64,000 nucleotides of DNA from Alviniconcha marisindica. Taxonomy: Eukaryota; Mollusca; Gastropoda; Provannidae. Positions 25,501 to 40,800 of this stretch are shown piece by piece. Every line of letters begins with the position of its first letter. The stretch's first letter is position 1. The translations under genes and the position numbers were made by a program. Under the pieces are notes generated by a model. It had not been told where the DNA came from, searched no databases, and saw only the letters and a list, made by a program, of their open reading frames with translations. The stretch spans positions 1,416,001 through 1,480,000 of the forward strand of contig JABMCL010002103.1 of NCBI GenBank assembly GCA_018857735.1, read 5' to 3'.

Positions 25501-28500
25501 ACAGCGCGGGGTGTGGAAGAGTCCAAGACTTGGAGGGGCAGACACTGGAAGGGTCATTCATTATCATAGGGGGGGGGCAGATGTAGGAGTAGTAACTTGG
25601 TGTTTTACGCCCAATCAACCAGTGCGGTTATATCAAGGCGAAAGGGGGCTGGAGGGGAGGGGGGTAGGGTATAACAGAAAGTAAATAGCAATTAATATAT
25701 TATAGACTGGAAAGGGGGGGAATGGACTGGAAAGGGGGAGGGGGGGGGTGTAACTTAAAGTAAATAGTAATTAATATATTATAGGGGGTCAAATTTAAGC
25801 TGCTGACTGAGAGAGACCAGGCAGTGGTGTCATCAGGTCACATTTAAGCTGCTGACTGAGAGAGACCAGGCAGTGGTGTCGTCAGGTCACATTTAAGCTG
25901 CTGACTGAGAGAGACCAGGCAGTGGTGTCGTCAGGTCACATTTAAGCTGCTGACTGAGAGAGACCAGACAGTGGTGTCGTCAGGCACATTTAAGCTGCTG
26001 ACTGAGAGAAACCAGACAGTGGTGTCGTCAGTTCACATTTAAGCTGCTGACTGAGAGAGACCAGACAGTGGTGTCATCAGGTCACATTTAAGCTGCTGAC
26101 TGAGAGAGACAAGACAATGGTGTCGGCTGAACAGCAGCACAAAGCCAGCGTGGCGGACGCCGTGAAACCTGGCGAGGCACGTGCAGAACGGTACGACTTT
26201 GTGCAGGTGGACCGATTACAGCCTAGTTCACGCGAAGGATATCTGTACACACGATGTGGCTAATCGTCAATGTCAGTAGACCTGTACGCTGTTAGTCGTG
26301 CTCAGGGAGCAGCGTGGCCGGGTCGCCTGTCGGGGCGAAAGCTTCACTGTGTCGGTGTCCCCAAAGCTTCATTGTATCGGTGTCCCCAGAGCTTCACTGT
26401 GTCGGTGTCCCCAGAGATTCACTGTGTCGGTGTCCCCAGAGATTTCCCAACCGTGTCGGTGTCCCCAGAGATTCACCGTGTCGGTGTCCCCAAAGCTTCA
26501 TTGTATCGGTGTCCCCAGAGCTTCACTGTGTCGGTGTCCCCAGAGCTTCACTGTGTCGGTGTCCCCAAAGCTTCATTGTATCGGTGTCCCCAGAGCTTCA
26601 GCTGTGGTCATGGGGGTGTCCCCAGAGATTCACTGTGTCGGTGTCCCCAAAGCTTCATTGTATCGGTGTCCCCAGAGCTTCACTGTGTCGGTGTCCCCAG
26701 AGCTTCATTGTGTCGGTGTCCCCAAAGCTTCATTGTATCGGTGTCCCCAGAGCTTCACTGTGTCGGTGTCCCCAGAGCTTCATTGTATCGGTGTCCCCAA
26801 AGCTTCATTGTATCGGTGTCCCCAGAGCTTCACTGTGTCGGTGTCCCCAGAGATTCACTGTGTCGGTGTCCCCAAAGCTTCATTGTATCGGTGTCCCCAG
26901 AGCTTCACTGTGTCCCCGGTTTTTCCCCAGAGATTCACCTGTGTCGGTGTCCCCAAAGCTTCATTGTATCGGTGTCCCCAGAGCTTCATTGTATCGGTGT
27001 CCCCAGAGCTTCATTGTGTCGGTGCCCCCAAAGAGCTTCATTGTGTCGGTGCCCCCAAAGAGCTTCATTGTGTCGGTGCCCCCAGAGCTTCACTGTGTCG
27101 GTGTCCCCAAAGCTTCATTGTGTCGGTGTTTCCTGAGCTTCACTGTGTCGGTGTGCCCAAAGCTTCACTGTGTCGGTGTGCCCAAAGCTTCACCGTGTCG
27201 GTGTGCCCAAAGATTCATTGTGTCGGTGTTCCCAAAGCTTCACTGTGTCGGTGTGCCCAAAGCTTCACTGTGTCAGTGTCCCCAAAGCTTCACCGTGTCG
27301 GTGTGCCCAAAGCTTCACTGTGTCAGTGTCCCCAAAGCTTCACTGTGTCAGTGTCCCCAAAGCTTCACTGTGTCAGTGTTCCCAAAGCTTCACTGTGTTG
27401 GTGTCCCCAAATCTTCACTGTCGGTGTCCCCACAGCTTCACTGTGTCGGTGTCCCCACAGCTTCACTGTGTCGGTGTGCCCAGAGAAAACCCCGGGCTTG
27501 CACAACGCCAATGGCTACCGTCGATATCGTGCATTAAATGGAAAGGATTTTGCCGTTGCAATGTTTACGGAACTTTGAGCTTGTTTGTACTTACAGTCAT
27601 CAGAAGTTGGTACGGACTGTGAAAGGATCTCTCCCCCCCCCCTCTCTTTCTGTCTCTCTCGTTGTAGGTATAAGCATAGACTAAACTTCGTTGGGACTTA
27701 CATACTGATGTGTGCAAAACAGTTTCAAGACGAGTCTTCCTTTCGTCGAAATTAAGGTACTTCGTAGACATCGGCACCAGGAAAATGCCCACATTAAACC
27801 TCACATTGATTATGCGGCAGTCGTGTTTGACGGATGTAGCGATGTTCTCAAAAAGATTTTAAATTTTCTGCTCAGAAGAGCTGTAAAATTAATCTTTCCA
27901 GATACAACTACTGACCAGAAATTAAATAAATAAATAAATAAAAAATATAAAAAAAGGTTTTCAAATGAGCCTGCGCAAATAACTGGAATACAACAAGGGT
28001 TTGTTTATGTACAGGATCTTTAACAATGAGGCCTCAGAGTGTATATCTAACCTGTACACACACCCTCCCTCACGCTATTCCAACTTTAGGAACTGTCACC
28101 TTAGTTTGCCTAGGCCAAGGATAGATATATTCAGAACAAGTATATCCTTCTCTGGTGCCTTTCTATGGAACAACCTACCTTTGTCAGTCAGATGTTGTCA
28201 TTCACTCAGCTCTTTCAAGCGAAAACTTCGTGTACACCCCGAAGCAGTTACATAGGATGGATTGTGACAGAAAAGTGGTGGGGTGGGGGTTCTCGGGTGG
28301 TTTCCATTGCAGTGACTGGTCATTTGAGACGTGGTTTTACACCCATTCCATTCCGACTGATTGTGCCAGTGGCTTGTTCCCCCTCTCCTTGTTTATAGGA
28401 GCAGCATTGGTTGCTTCTGTTGTCTTCTCCAATACTAGTCACATGAATTTGCTGCCTTATCTGCTGGTTGTGTGCCCATACATGTATTTATTACTGAGTG

Positions 28501-31500
28501 ACGTATGCACGCGTGCGCCTGGCGCTGTGTACCTTATTTGCTGGTTGTGTGCCCATACATGTATTTATTACTGAGTGACGTATGCACGCATGCGCCTGGC
28601 GCTGTGTACCTTATCTGCTGGTTGTATGCCCATACATGTATTTATTACTGAGTGACGTATGCACGCGTGCGCCTGGCGCTGTGTACCTTATTTGCTGGTT
28701 GTATGCCCATACATGTATTTATTACTGAGTGACGTATGCACGCGTGCGCCTGGCGCTGTGTACCTTATCTGCTGGTTGTATGCCCATACATGTATTTATT
28801 ACTGAGTGACGTATGCACGCGTGCGCCAGGCGCTGTGTACCTTATTTGCTGGTTGTGTGCCCATACATGTATTTATTACTGAGTGACGTATGCACGCGTG
28901 CGCCTGGCGCTGTGTACCTTATTTGCTGGTTGTGTGCCCATGCATGTATTTATTACTGAGTGACGTATGCACGCGTGCGCCTGGCGCTGTGTACCTTATT
29001 TGCTGGTTGTATGCCCATACATGTATTTATTACTGAGTGACGTATGCACGCGTGCACCTGGCACTGTGAACACGCTACGTTTCTGTGTGGAAGTTCTTAT
29101 GCTCCATGTCTAAATTGTTATGTATAAAATTTACTTACTCATGCTTATCTATATATAAATATAAATGATACCCTGTACTTTTATTTTTACTCATCAGTAG
29201 CTTTAGCAAAGACTAGTTGTGAGACAGGTTTCTTACCGAACCTAAACCTAAACCACAATCCCTGTAAAAAAATTCGAGAGTCTCTTCCCCCTCCCCCCCC
29301 CTTCTCCCCCCCATTACTCCGACTCGTGGAGGAGACAGTGCCACCCCCCCCCCCCCCCCCCCCCCCACCCCCCCCCCCCCCCCCCCCCCCCGCCGGCCCT
29401 TCAGTCCATGATCCGGCGATCACCGCCAGCCCCAAAACAACAGAGCCAGCGGGAGGAAACCTCAGACGGGCAAGAGTAACGGGAGACTGTCTAACGGCAC
29501 AAGACGGATGCGTTAGGGCGACAGGGGCCTTCTCGGGTGACGCCTCCGCTACCGCTGTTGTCTGCCCGGGTAGCCGTCGGCCTTTGTGAGGGGAAGAAAG
29601 CCGTTAGGCTGTAAAGGGAGACGACCCGCCCTTGCCGAACCACACCCGTACCCGCCATGTTGCACGACCTCTCCGGCCTCGTCAGGGCCACGTGAGGCAG
29701 CCAGGCTGGAGGCACGCAGGCATTCCGAAGGCAGGGGACGGGTTTTCCAGTTTCACTGAAATATGAAACGCACGCACGCACGCACACACAGCCCAGAAAC
29801 GGAACAAACGTAAGTGGCTACACACGCCACCCAATGCGCCCATGCACGTATATATATATACACTCGTGCAGGGTTCTGTTCTGTGTTCTGTTCCATGGCA
29901 GGAACAGAAGCACGAAACCAAACGAACGGTCGGCCATTGGATGTCGACTGTAGTGTACGTAACAACACATTCCTTTCCCCACAGCGTGTTCCGAAAACCC
30001 GGGTTGTATGTCCGGAGTGCTTTGGATGAGAGGGGAAAACGGGTTGTCTCTAATCCTTTGGATGGGTTGAGAAAACCCGGGTTGTATGTCCGGAGTACTT
30101 TGGATGAGAGGGGAAAACGAGTTGTCTCTAATCCTTTGGACGGGTTGAGAAAACCCGGGTTGTATGTCCGGAGTGCTTTGGATGAGAGGGGAAAACGGGT
30201 TGTCTCTAATCCTTTGGACGGGTTGAGAAAACCCCGGCTGTCGGTCAGTAGTCCTTTCGATGAGAAAAAATGTCCAGTTGTCCTTTGGACGAGAGGGGAA
30301 ATCTCCTAGTGGTTCTTGGTATGAGAGGAAAAACAACCAGGTTGTCCCCTAGTAGTCCTTTGTACGAGAGGGTAAAACCCAGATTGTCTCCTAGTAGTAC
30401 TGTGGTAAGGGGGTTGGCGGGGGGGGGGGGGGGGGAGGGACCAGGTTGTCTCCCAGTAGTCCTTTGTATGAGAGGGTAAAACCCAGATTGTCTCCTAGTA
30501 GTACTATGGTAAGAGGGAAAACCCAGGTTGCCTCCTGTAAGACTGGATGGGACCAGGCTAGACTAGGTGGGAGAAGGACCAGGCTAGGCTAGGTGGGAGA
30601 AGGACCAGGCTAGGTGGGAGAAGGACCAGGCTAGGCTAGGTGGGAGGACCAGGCTAGGTGGGAGAAGGACTAGGCTAGGCTAGGTGGGAGAAGGACCAGG
30701 CTAGGCTAGGTGGGAGAAGGACCAGGCTAGGTGGGAGAAGGACCAGGCTAGCAGGCTAGGTAGGAGAAAGGCTACGCTAGCAGGCTAGGTGAGAGAAGGA
30801 CCAGGCTAGGCTAGGTGAGAGGACCAGGCTAGCAGGCTAGATGAGAGAAGGACCACGGTAGATGAGAGAAGGGCTAGGCTAGGTGGGAGAAGGACCAGGC
30901 TAGGTGAGAGAAGGACCAGGCTAGGTGAGAGAAGGACCAGGCTAGGCTAGGTGGGAGAAGGACCAGGCTAGGCTAGGTGGGAGAAGGACCAGGCTAGGTG
31001 AGAGAAGGACCAGGCTAGGTGAGAGAAGGACCAGGCTAGCAGGCTAGGTGGGAGAAGGACCAGGCTAGGTGAGAGAAGGACCAGGCTAGAAGGCTAGGTG
31101 GGAGAAGGACCAGGGTTGGTGGCGTCACTGTCGCAGCTGGCCTTTATGTCAAAACAGGATCACTTTACTGAACGTGTAGGGCCTACGTGTGAACACACAT
31201 CTGTGCAGATACCACAGGACCCCCCCCCCCCCCCCCCCCTCTCCGATTCCTTGCGTTGAGTGAAGGCTTGAGAAAGAAAGCTCCAGGACTCTGGCTGACA
31301 TTTTGTCAACAGGGCGCTTACTTTGGGGCCCCCGTTACTGCCCATGCCATGCTTTTTCCTTGCACCATGCCAGGCTGTCTCCCTGCACCACGCTGTCTCA
31401 CTGCACCACGCTGTCTCCCGCTACCATGCTTTCTCCCTGCGCCATGCCAGGCTATTTCCCTGCAGTCCATGCCAGGCTTTCTCCTTGCGCCATCCCAGGC

Positions 31501-32467
31501 TCTCTCCATGCACCATGCCAGGCTTTCTCCCTGCACCATGCCAGGCTCTCTCCATGCACCATGCCAGGCTTTCTCCCTGCGCCATCCCAGGCTCTCCATG
31601 CACCATGCCAGGCTTTCTCCCTGCACCATGCCAGGCTCTCTCCATGCACCATGCCAGGCTTTCTCCCTGCGCCATCCCAGGCTCTCTCCATGCACCATGC
31701 CAGGCTTTCTCCCTGCACCATGCCAGGCTTTCTCCCTGCAGTCCATGCCAGGCTGTCTCCCTGCACCATGCCAGGCTTTCTCCCTGCACCATGCCAGGCT
31801 TTCCCCCTGCACCATCCATGCCAGGCTTTCTCCCTGCAATCCATGCCGGGCTGTCTCCCTCCACCTGTACCTTGCACTTTCACAAACTGAAGGCGGGTGT
31901 TTTGCTATATACGCTGAGAGGGAAGAATTAAAAGGGGGAGAGAAAAAAATTGAGGGGGGGGGGGGGGGGGCTGTATTGCGCCAGTTATTTTGTTAAAAAA
32001 GAGAGAGAAAAGGCCGGCCCAGTGATGGCGGCTGCGCTTTGTGTGCCACAGCAGTGTGGCGTTTCCACGCACGCACCCAGCACCGGTCCCCAGCACCCCC
32101 GAAACCGTTACTCACCTGAAATACGGGCTGTCATTTAAAAAGTCTGATCATCTGGACTGGAACTGAATAGCAGTGCGCTATTCCAGTCCTCCGTGTCCCG
32201 GTCGGTGTGTAGTCTGCATCACAGCAGGTTCACACACGCACGTCACCTCAGCTTCCCCGGTGGGGGGAAGTGGGCCCTGTGTCACGAGAGGGACGTAGTG
32301 TTTGTCAGCGACGGATGATGGCTTCCCGTTTTATCGTGTACAGTGTTCATGCTGTGTGTGTCTAAAGTATTAGTAATGATGTTTGTGTATATCTGTGTCG
32401 CTTAGCAACGACAGATTGTAAGAATAGCTTATTACCTAAATGCCCACTATTGGTTATATGATTCTGA

Positions 32468-32523
<56 letters not shown>

Positions 32524-33043
32524 CGCTCGCTCTTTGCCACGTGCTTCGTGACCATCCATTTGGAAGTTAGGCTTAAAGCCTGATTTCCCGGAGACCTGAA
32601 CGGCTGCCTGCATGTCGATTACATTACTCTGACACGGCCATTGACGTACATATGTATATACGTCGATATAAATCCACGGACACGCGGCCGACCAGCGCAT
32701 TAAGACTGCTTCGTGCGTACGACGCCAGCTCAGAGGCCAGGTTGCCGTTCCTGGATGTCAAAGCCAGTGTTGACAGGGGGGACAATTGAGGGGTGGGGGG
32801 GCGGTGGGGTGGATAAAGCGAGACCTCATCGGCATGTTTATCCTGTATGGTCCACTACAGTTTAGCGCTCTCAATTGACTTCCATGGAGACTTTCAGGCA
32901 ATGCTTCCTCCTCACTCGTCCTGGTGCCCGCCCCCCCTCCCCGGTCTTTAAAGGGGGGGGGGGGGGGGGGGTAAAAACCTCAGTCATACCTGAGGAATTG
33001 CTCAAACCGATCGTGGTGAAGTCTATATATTTTTGATCCACCC

Positions 33044-33078
<35 letters not shown>

Positions 33079-36000
33079 GTGCGGTCAGTTTACGGTAAAG
33101 CGGGTGGGTTCTTTCGCGTTCTGTCCGATTCTTTCTTTCTTTTTCCTTCCTCATCAGTCTAGGCCCTGTTGACTGAGCAGTGCGCCAGACAGGCGGCACT
33201 TTCTTTCCACAACTTGATGTTTTTTCTTTGCTCTCTCTCGGCCCCCATGTAACCCTCGCGGTTGACTGCGCGTTACCCCTAATTCCCCCACCCCCCACCC
33301 TCCCCCCAATCCCACCCCACGAAAACGGGTAGGTGGGTAGGCATTTAACGTTGACGCTGGAGTAACGGTATATCACAGCTCCGCTTCTCAGTATCCACTT
33401 TTTCACTTTGTCCCTTAAATCCTTATCTAAATCCGCTTACAGTATGTGAGATCATTGTGCTTGGAGCAAAGCTACCCTGAGTCAGCGTGTTTGGAACAAA
33501 GCTACCCTGAGTCAGCGTGTTTGGAATAAAGCTACCCAGAGTCAGCGTGTTTGGAATAAAGCTACCCTATGTCAGTGTTGTTGGAACAAAGCAATGACCA
33601 CGGGGCACTCATCCTCTCCGCTCAAGCCCCGGTTGTCAGCTGTCTGTGGGCTGTCAGGCTGCCATGGGCACACTCCAAGACCCGGTTGTCAGCTGTCTGT
33701 GGGCCGTCGGCTGCCATGGGCACACTCCAAGCCCCGGTTGTCAGCTGTCTGTGGGCTGTCAGGCTGCCATGGGCACACTCCAAGCCCCGGTTGTCAGCTG
33801 GCTGTGGTCTGTCAGGCTGCCACGGGCACACTCCAAGCCCCGGTTGTCAGCTGTCTGTGGGCTGTCAGGCTGCCATGGGCACACTCCAAGCCCCGGTTGT
33901 CAGCTGTCTGTGGGCTGTCAGGCTGCCTTGGGCACACTCCAAGCCCCGGTTGTCAGCTGGCTGTGGTCTGTCAGGCTGCCACGGGCACACTCCAAGACCC
34001 GGTTGTCAGCTGTCTGTGGGCTGTCGGGCTGCCATGGGCACACTCCAGGCCCCGGTTGTCAGCTGTCTGTGGGCTGTCGTGCTGCCATGGGCACACTCCA
34101 AGCTCCGGTTGTCAGCTGTCTGGGGGCTGTCGTGCTGCCATGGGCACACTCCAAGCCCCGGTTGTCAGCTGTCTGGGGGCTGTCAGGCTGCCATGGGCAC
34201 ACTCCAGGCCCCGGTTGTCAGCTGTCTGGGGGCCGTCAGGCTGCCATGGGCACACTCCAAGCTCCGGTTGTCAGCTGTCTGTGGGCCGTCGTGCTGCCAT
34301 GGGCACACTCCAAGCCCCGGTTGTCAGCTGGCTGTGGGCTATCAGGCTGCCATGGGCACACTCCAAGCCCCGGTTGTCAGCTGGCTGTGGGCTATCAGGC
34401 TGCCACGGGCACACTCCAAGCCCCGGTTGTCAGCTGGCTGTGGGCTATCAGGCTGCCACGGGCACACTCCAAGCCCCGGTTGTCAGCTGGCTGTGGGCTA
34501 TCAGGCTGCCATGGGCACACTCCAAGCCCCGGTTGTCAGCTGGCTGTGGGCTGTTACGGGCACACTCGAAGCCTCGCTTTCCAGTAGAACCCGTCCTCGT
34601 TGGGGAAAGGATGTTGTAGACCAGCGCTTGTAGCTGGTCAGTGGGGCGAGTTGGCAGCCACGTGGAACAGCCGTCAGTCGCCAGTCAACCCGGCCCTACC
34701 TGTAACAGCCGTCAGTCGCCAGTCAACCTGGCCCTACCTGTAACAGACGTCAGTCGCCAGTCAATCCGGCCCTACCTGTAACAGCCGTCAGTCGCCAGTC
34801 AACCCGGCCCTACCTGTAACAGCGGTCAGTCGCCAGTCAACCCGGCCCTACCTGTAACAGCCGTCAGTCGCCAGTCAACCCGGCCCTACCTGTAACAGTC
34901 GCCAGTCAACCCGGCCCTACCTGTAACAGCCGTCAGTCGCCAGTCAACCCGGCCCTACCTGTAACAGCTCGTCAGTCAACCCGGCCCTACCTATAACAGC
35001 CGTCAGTCAACCCAGCCCTACCTGTAACAGTCGTCAGTCAACCCGGCCCTACCTATAACAGCCGTCAGTCAACCCAGCCCTACCTGTAACAGCCGTCAGT
35101 CAACCCGGCCCTACTTGTAACAGCCGTCAGTCGCCAGTCAGCCCGGCCCTACCCGTGCCAGCCTTGCCAGTGGGAGCCGCTCTCACTGTACTGGGCTGCT
35201 TACGATAATCCTGTTCACTGTGTAATCCTATTTACACCACTAAACCCCCCACCCCTTTAGGTAACCGTTTTGGGGGCTGGTGGAAATATGATGTTGGGTT
35301 TGCAGCGTGCAGAACCACTGTGTCTGCCAGGGGGGAAAAACATGTCACAGACAGGCCTACGTGTTTCCGGCCAGGCGCTGGGATGCCGCGCACGCAGAAA
35401 TTAAAATTGAGTTCCGGCGCTGTGAGCCAGAGCGGTGAGGTATGCAGGGTCCCCTCTGTTCATTCAGTTCAGTTGAGTAGCTCTTCATTCACGGCGCCAG
35501 GGGCCTTGCCAGCCATTCGGGTCTTGGGGACAGAGAGAAACCAGAAAGAACGAGGATAAACAACAGGCTAATGCAAGGCTATGAGCAGGTCAGAAGAGTT
35601 GCTAGTAGCTCGGCGTGCCGTACCTGCCGTTAGCTATGAGCGGGTCAGAAGACGAGAAGTATTGTTAGCTATGAGCGGGTCAGAAGACGAGAAGTAGTGT
35701 TAGCTATGAGCGGGTCAGAAGACGAATGAGCGGGTCAGAAGACGAGAAGTAGTGTTAGCTATGAGCGGGTCAGAAGACGAGAAGTATTGTTAGCTATGAG
35801 CGGGTCAGAAGACGAGAAGTAGTGTTAGCTATGAGCGGGTCAGAAGACGAGAAGTAGTGTTAGCTATGAGCGGGTCAGAAGACGAGAAGTAGTGTTAGCT
35901 ATGAGCGGGTCAGAAGACGAGAAGTAGTGTTAGCTATGAGCGGGTCAGAAGACGAGAAGTAGTGTTAGCTATGAGCGGGTCAGAAGACGAGAAGTAGTGT

Positions 36001-37676
36001 TAGCTATGAGCGGGTCAGAAGACGAGAAGTAGTGTTAGCTATGAGCGGGTCAGAAGACGAGAAGTAGTGTTAGCTATGAGCGGGTCAGAAGACGAGAAGT
36101 AGTGTTAGCTATGAGCGGGTCAGAAGACGAGAAGTAGTGTTAGCTATGAGCGGGTCAGAAGACGAGAAGTAGTGTTAGCTATGAGCGGGTCAGAAGACGA
36201 GAAGTAGTGTTAGCTATGAGCGGGTCAGAAGACGAGAAGTGGTGTTAGCTATGAGCGGGTCAGAAGACGAGAAGTGGTGTTAGCTATGAGCGGGTCAAAG
36301 ACGAGATGTGTTAGCTAGAGCGGGTCAGAGATGGTGTTAGCTATGAGCGGGTCAGAAGACGAGAAGTGGTGTTAGCTATGAGCGGGTCAGAAGACGAGAA
36401 GTAGTGTTAGCTATGAGCGGGTCAGAAGACGAGAAGTAGTGTTAGCTATGAGCGGGTCAGAAGACGAGAAGTAGTGTTAGCTAGAGCGGGTCAGAAGACG
36501 AGAAGTAGTGTTAGCTAAGAGCGGGTCAGAAGACGAGAAGTAGTGTTAGCTATGAGCGGGTCAGAAGACGAGAAGTAGTGTTAGCTATGAGCGGGTCAGA
36601 AGACGAGAAGTAGTGTTAGCTATGAGCGGGTCAGAAGACGAGAAGTAGTGTTAGCTATGAGCGGGTCAGAAGACGAGAAGTAGTGTTAGCTATGAGCGGG
36701 TCAGAAGACGAGAAGTAGTGTTAGCTATGAGCGGGTCAGAAGACGAGAAGTAGTGTTAGCTATGAGCGGGTCAGAAGACGAGAAGTAGTGTTAGCTATGA
36801 GCGGGTCAGAAGACGAGAAGTAGTGTTAGCTAAGAGCGGGTCGGAAATACTGCCGATGGTTCGGTATGCTATGCTATGCCTGCCGTTAGGAATTCCGCCT
36901 TGCCGGTTCCTTCGACTTTCTTTTTTTGCCGTCCTCTGAAAACAGATGGACAGGGACTCTGACTTCTCGTGACTGGGTCAGGTTGGTTGGCTGATACAGC
37001 AGGACTCTCCTCCTTGACGTGGCGTGAAGTGTGAGCTGACTGACTCAGCACTGACTTTGGCCCGGCCTGTGGCTGCACACTCCAAGCCTGGCCTTCCCGC
37101 ACCCTCCGTCCCTCCGCCCGGGATGCGCTAAACCAGCGCTAGCAGTAGCAGTTGGGGCTGCGCTGTGTGGGTGAGAGAGGGGTAGGTAGGTAGGTAGGTA
37201 GTGTTGCTTAATGTCCTCAGACGTCAGTTGACATAGTAGGGACAAGCTGAGACCAATGCCGAAGCATGGTTCAATATAGCTTTACGTCCACGGAAACCAG
37301 AAGGCTCGTTAGGACGGACAGCCCAGGACGGCCACCTCGACCTCACACAAGCTCCTGAACTATGCCGAGATCGAGATGATGAAGTGATGCTTAATGTCCT
37401 CAGATGTCAGTTGACATATTAGGGACAAGCTGAGGCCAATGCCGAAGCATGGTTCAGTATAGCTTTACGTCCACGGAAACCAGAAGGCTCGTTAGGACGG
37501 ACAGCCCAGGACGGCCACCTCGACCCTCACACGGTTCCTGAACTCTGAGGGGCAGGGGAGGGGGCGGCTCTCTTTGTGGGGTGTCAGTGGAAACACCCGG
37601 CTGGTGTCTTGCAACACTGTACAAGCCAGGCATGACTGCAGTAAACAGGGAAACAGCACACCAGCGACGACTGTGT

Positions 37677-37759
<83 letters not shown>

Positions 37760-37761
37760 TG

Positions 37762-37857
<96 letters not shown>

Positions 37858-40800
37858 GTGCGTGGGAGGGTGGGTGGGTGGGGGGGGGGGGGTGACCCCC
37901 CACCCCACCAGTCCCTCTGTCTGTCTGTCAAACTGTCTAATCATTTTTAAAGGTTTCGTCTCACTGATCTAGTCATAGATTTCATGAACTCACTGATTTT
38001 GTTTAGGGATTTAAGGACGCGAGTTTAGAGAGTGACTATTTGTGAGATAGTTACTTTGTGTGACAGACTGGGGGAGGGGGAGGGGGTCACTTAAAATATT
38101 CTGACGTGCACTCGCCAAATAAACACCTATAGATCAATCTACCTTTTTACTTCTTTTGCCGCGTACCTTTTGTTAGCAGTGTGACGCCGGACTAGGAATA
38201 TTGTGACCGATGTGCACTCACCACACGCTGGCCTGTACAAAGTCAGTCACCACACACAGACATGTACAAAGTTGCAGGCAGTCACTACACCCAGACCTGT
38301 ACAGTCACAGTCACCACACAGACCTGTACAAAGTCACAGGTAGTCACCGCACACAGACCCATAGTCACCACACACAGACCTGTACAAAGGCACAGGTAGT
38401 CACCACACCCAGACGTGTACAAAGTCACAGGCAGTCACTACACCCAGACCTGTACAAAGTCACAGGCAGTCACTACACCCAGACCTGTACGAAGTCACAG
38501 TCACCATACACAGGCTTGTATAATCACAGGTAGTCACTACACCCAGACCTGTACAAAGTCACAGGCAGTTATTACACCCAGATTTGTACAAATCAGTCAC
38601 CACACCCGGACCTGTGCAAAGTCACAGTCACCACATCCAGACTGTACTACGTCACAGGCAGTCACCACACCCAGACCAGTACAAAGTCACAATCACCACA
38701 CTCAGACTGCACAACGTCACAGGCAGTCACCACACCCAGACTGTACTACGTCACAGTCAGTCACCACACCCAGACTGCACAACGTCACAGGCAGTCACCA
38801 CACCCAGACTGCACAACGTCACAGGCAGTCACCACACCCAGACTGCACAACGTCACAGGCAGTCACCACACCCAGACTGTACAACGTCACAGGCTGGCAG
38901 TCTGCCGTTTCACATCCCATTGTACGTCGTGCTGCCACGCTGGAGCTGCAGGCCCATAATTATCCCGGAAGAAATCCATTGCTTTAAAAAAAATCTCTGA
39001 TTGAACCAATAATACACGAAAGCCCTGAAATCAGGAATTTCATGAAATCCCTGGTTTCACAGTTTTTCTGTAACATACATTATACAAATACATGTGGCAA
39101 TATAGACCTGTCTGTGTTCTGCGGGCTGAGCCAGGCTTCATAGTCCAGTGGTTTTCCAGGTCACGTAATACAAACAGTAAATAACTGTACATAGACTTTT
39201 AGAAAAGCACTGTCAATTTATGACTGGGTGTTCAGTTACAAAGCAACGCCCTTTTCATTGAGTGTTTCGCTCGGAGGCTTACGGCCCCACCATGGGGCCT
39301 GCCACACAGTTTTTACAGGCGGAGGTAAATTTTCATAACAAGGAGGTGTTGAAAGATAGCGGCGAAGTCTTTGAATCGTCGTCCCAGCAGGTAGAAAAGA
39401 ATACATTTCAGCAACAGCAGGTAGACAGGAAAACGGTAGAGTTCATCCGTGAAAGGAATAAGCAATGTGGGCAGACGTTACACGGCCCGGTTCATCATTC
39501 ATGAGCCAGGGAGCCGCAGGAGCCGGGGAGCCGCCGCTGGACACTGGAACAGAACTGTGACGTGGGCAAGCTGCCCCTTGGTTTGCTTCAGCCCCCCCCC
39601 CCCCCCCCCCCCCCCCCAACCCCCCTTTCCTGGAGGCAGGTCTCTGACCTTTGACCTGGGTGTGCATCATGCAGAGCGTTCTGTCCGCTCGTTTTCACTG
39701 GAGCTCTCGCGTGTTCTGTAATTTTACTGTAGGAGGGGGGAGGTGGAGCCATATCTAATGGGGGAGAGGGGGGGGGGGGTGCAGAACGTTCTGTCCGCTG
39801 GTTTTCACTGGAGCTCTGTTGTGTTCTGTTATTTTGCTGTAGGAGGGGGGAAGTGAAACGATACCTAATGCTACACTGTCACCACCAGAATGGAAGGAGG
39901 GTGGTGGTGGAACAATACCTAATGCTAAACTGTCACCACCCGGGGGGGGGGGGGGGGGGGGGAGGGTGCAGAGCGTTCTGTTCGCTGGTTTTCACTGGAG
40001 CTCTGGTGTGTTCTGTTACTTTGCTGCCCCAGACCAGCTGCCAGCTCACCCGCCGATTGGTAGATTTTATTTGGCAGGGACCAGAACTCCTGAACACAGG
40101 CTGCTGTGAGACTTGTTTAAGGCCTCTTTTCTCGGGAGAGGTAGTCCTTTGGATGGGGGCAAGATCCGGGACGGTGGGGGGGGGGGGGGGGGGGCATACC
40201 TTACGCTACATTGTCACCACTGATCTGAAATGTGTGTGTGTTTGTTTGGGGGGGGGGGGGGTATACTTTGCACTATAGGAGGGAGGGGTGGAAGGATACC
40301 TAATGCTACACTGTCACCACCTGAAGTGTGTGCTGTGTGTGTTAGGAGGGGGTATACTTTGATCTATAGGAGGGGGGGGGGGGGGAAGGGGGACCCATAC
40401 CTAATGCCACCAGGAGGGGGGTTGAACGATACCTAATGCTACACTGCCACCACCAGGAGGGGGGTTGAACGATACCTAATGCGACACTGTCAGCACCAGG
40501 AGGGGGGTTGAACGATACCTAATGCGACACTGTCACCACCAGGAGGGGGTTGAACGATACCTAATGCTACACTGTCACCACCAGGAGGGGGGAGGTGGAA
40601 CGATACCTAATGCTACACTGTCACCACCAGGAGGGGGGAGGTTGAACGATACCTAATGCTACACTGTCACCACCAGGAGGGGGCTGAACGATACCTAATG
40701 CGACACTGTCACCACTAGACTGGAAGAAGGGAGGGGGGAACTAAAGTCACTGCTAGAATGACTCATACATCAGATGGGCAGCAGTGTTAACCCTGTTACC

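Noticed and set aside
26298..27578. Long + strand open frames (up to 426 codons) over the 25-base array
   Set aside because: All three frames are open with the same peptide motif shifted. This follows from a stop-free unit, and there is no codon bias, start context or family match.
37454..37972. Thr-His and Cys-Val repeat proteins on both strands
   Set aside because: Pure translation of the (GT)n tract.
39262..39504. Gln-rich open frame as a possible exon
   Set aside because: Short, with no recognisable family and no convincing acceptor and donor. Kept only as a weak possibility in the region note.
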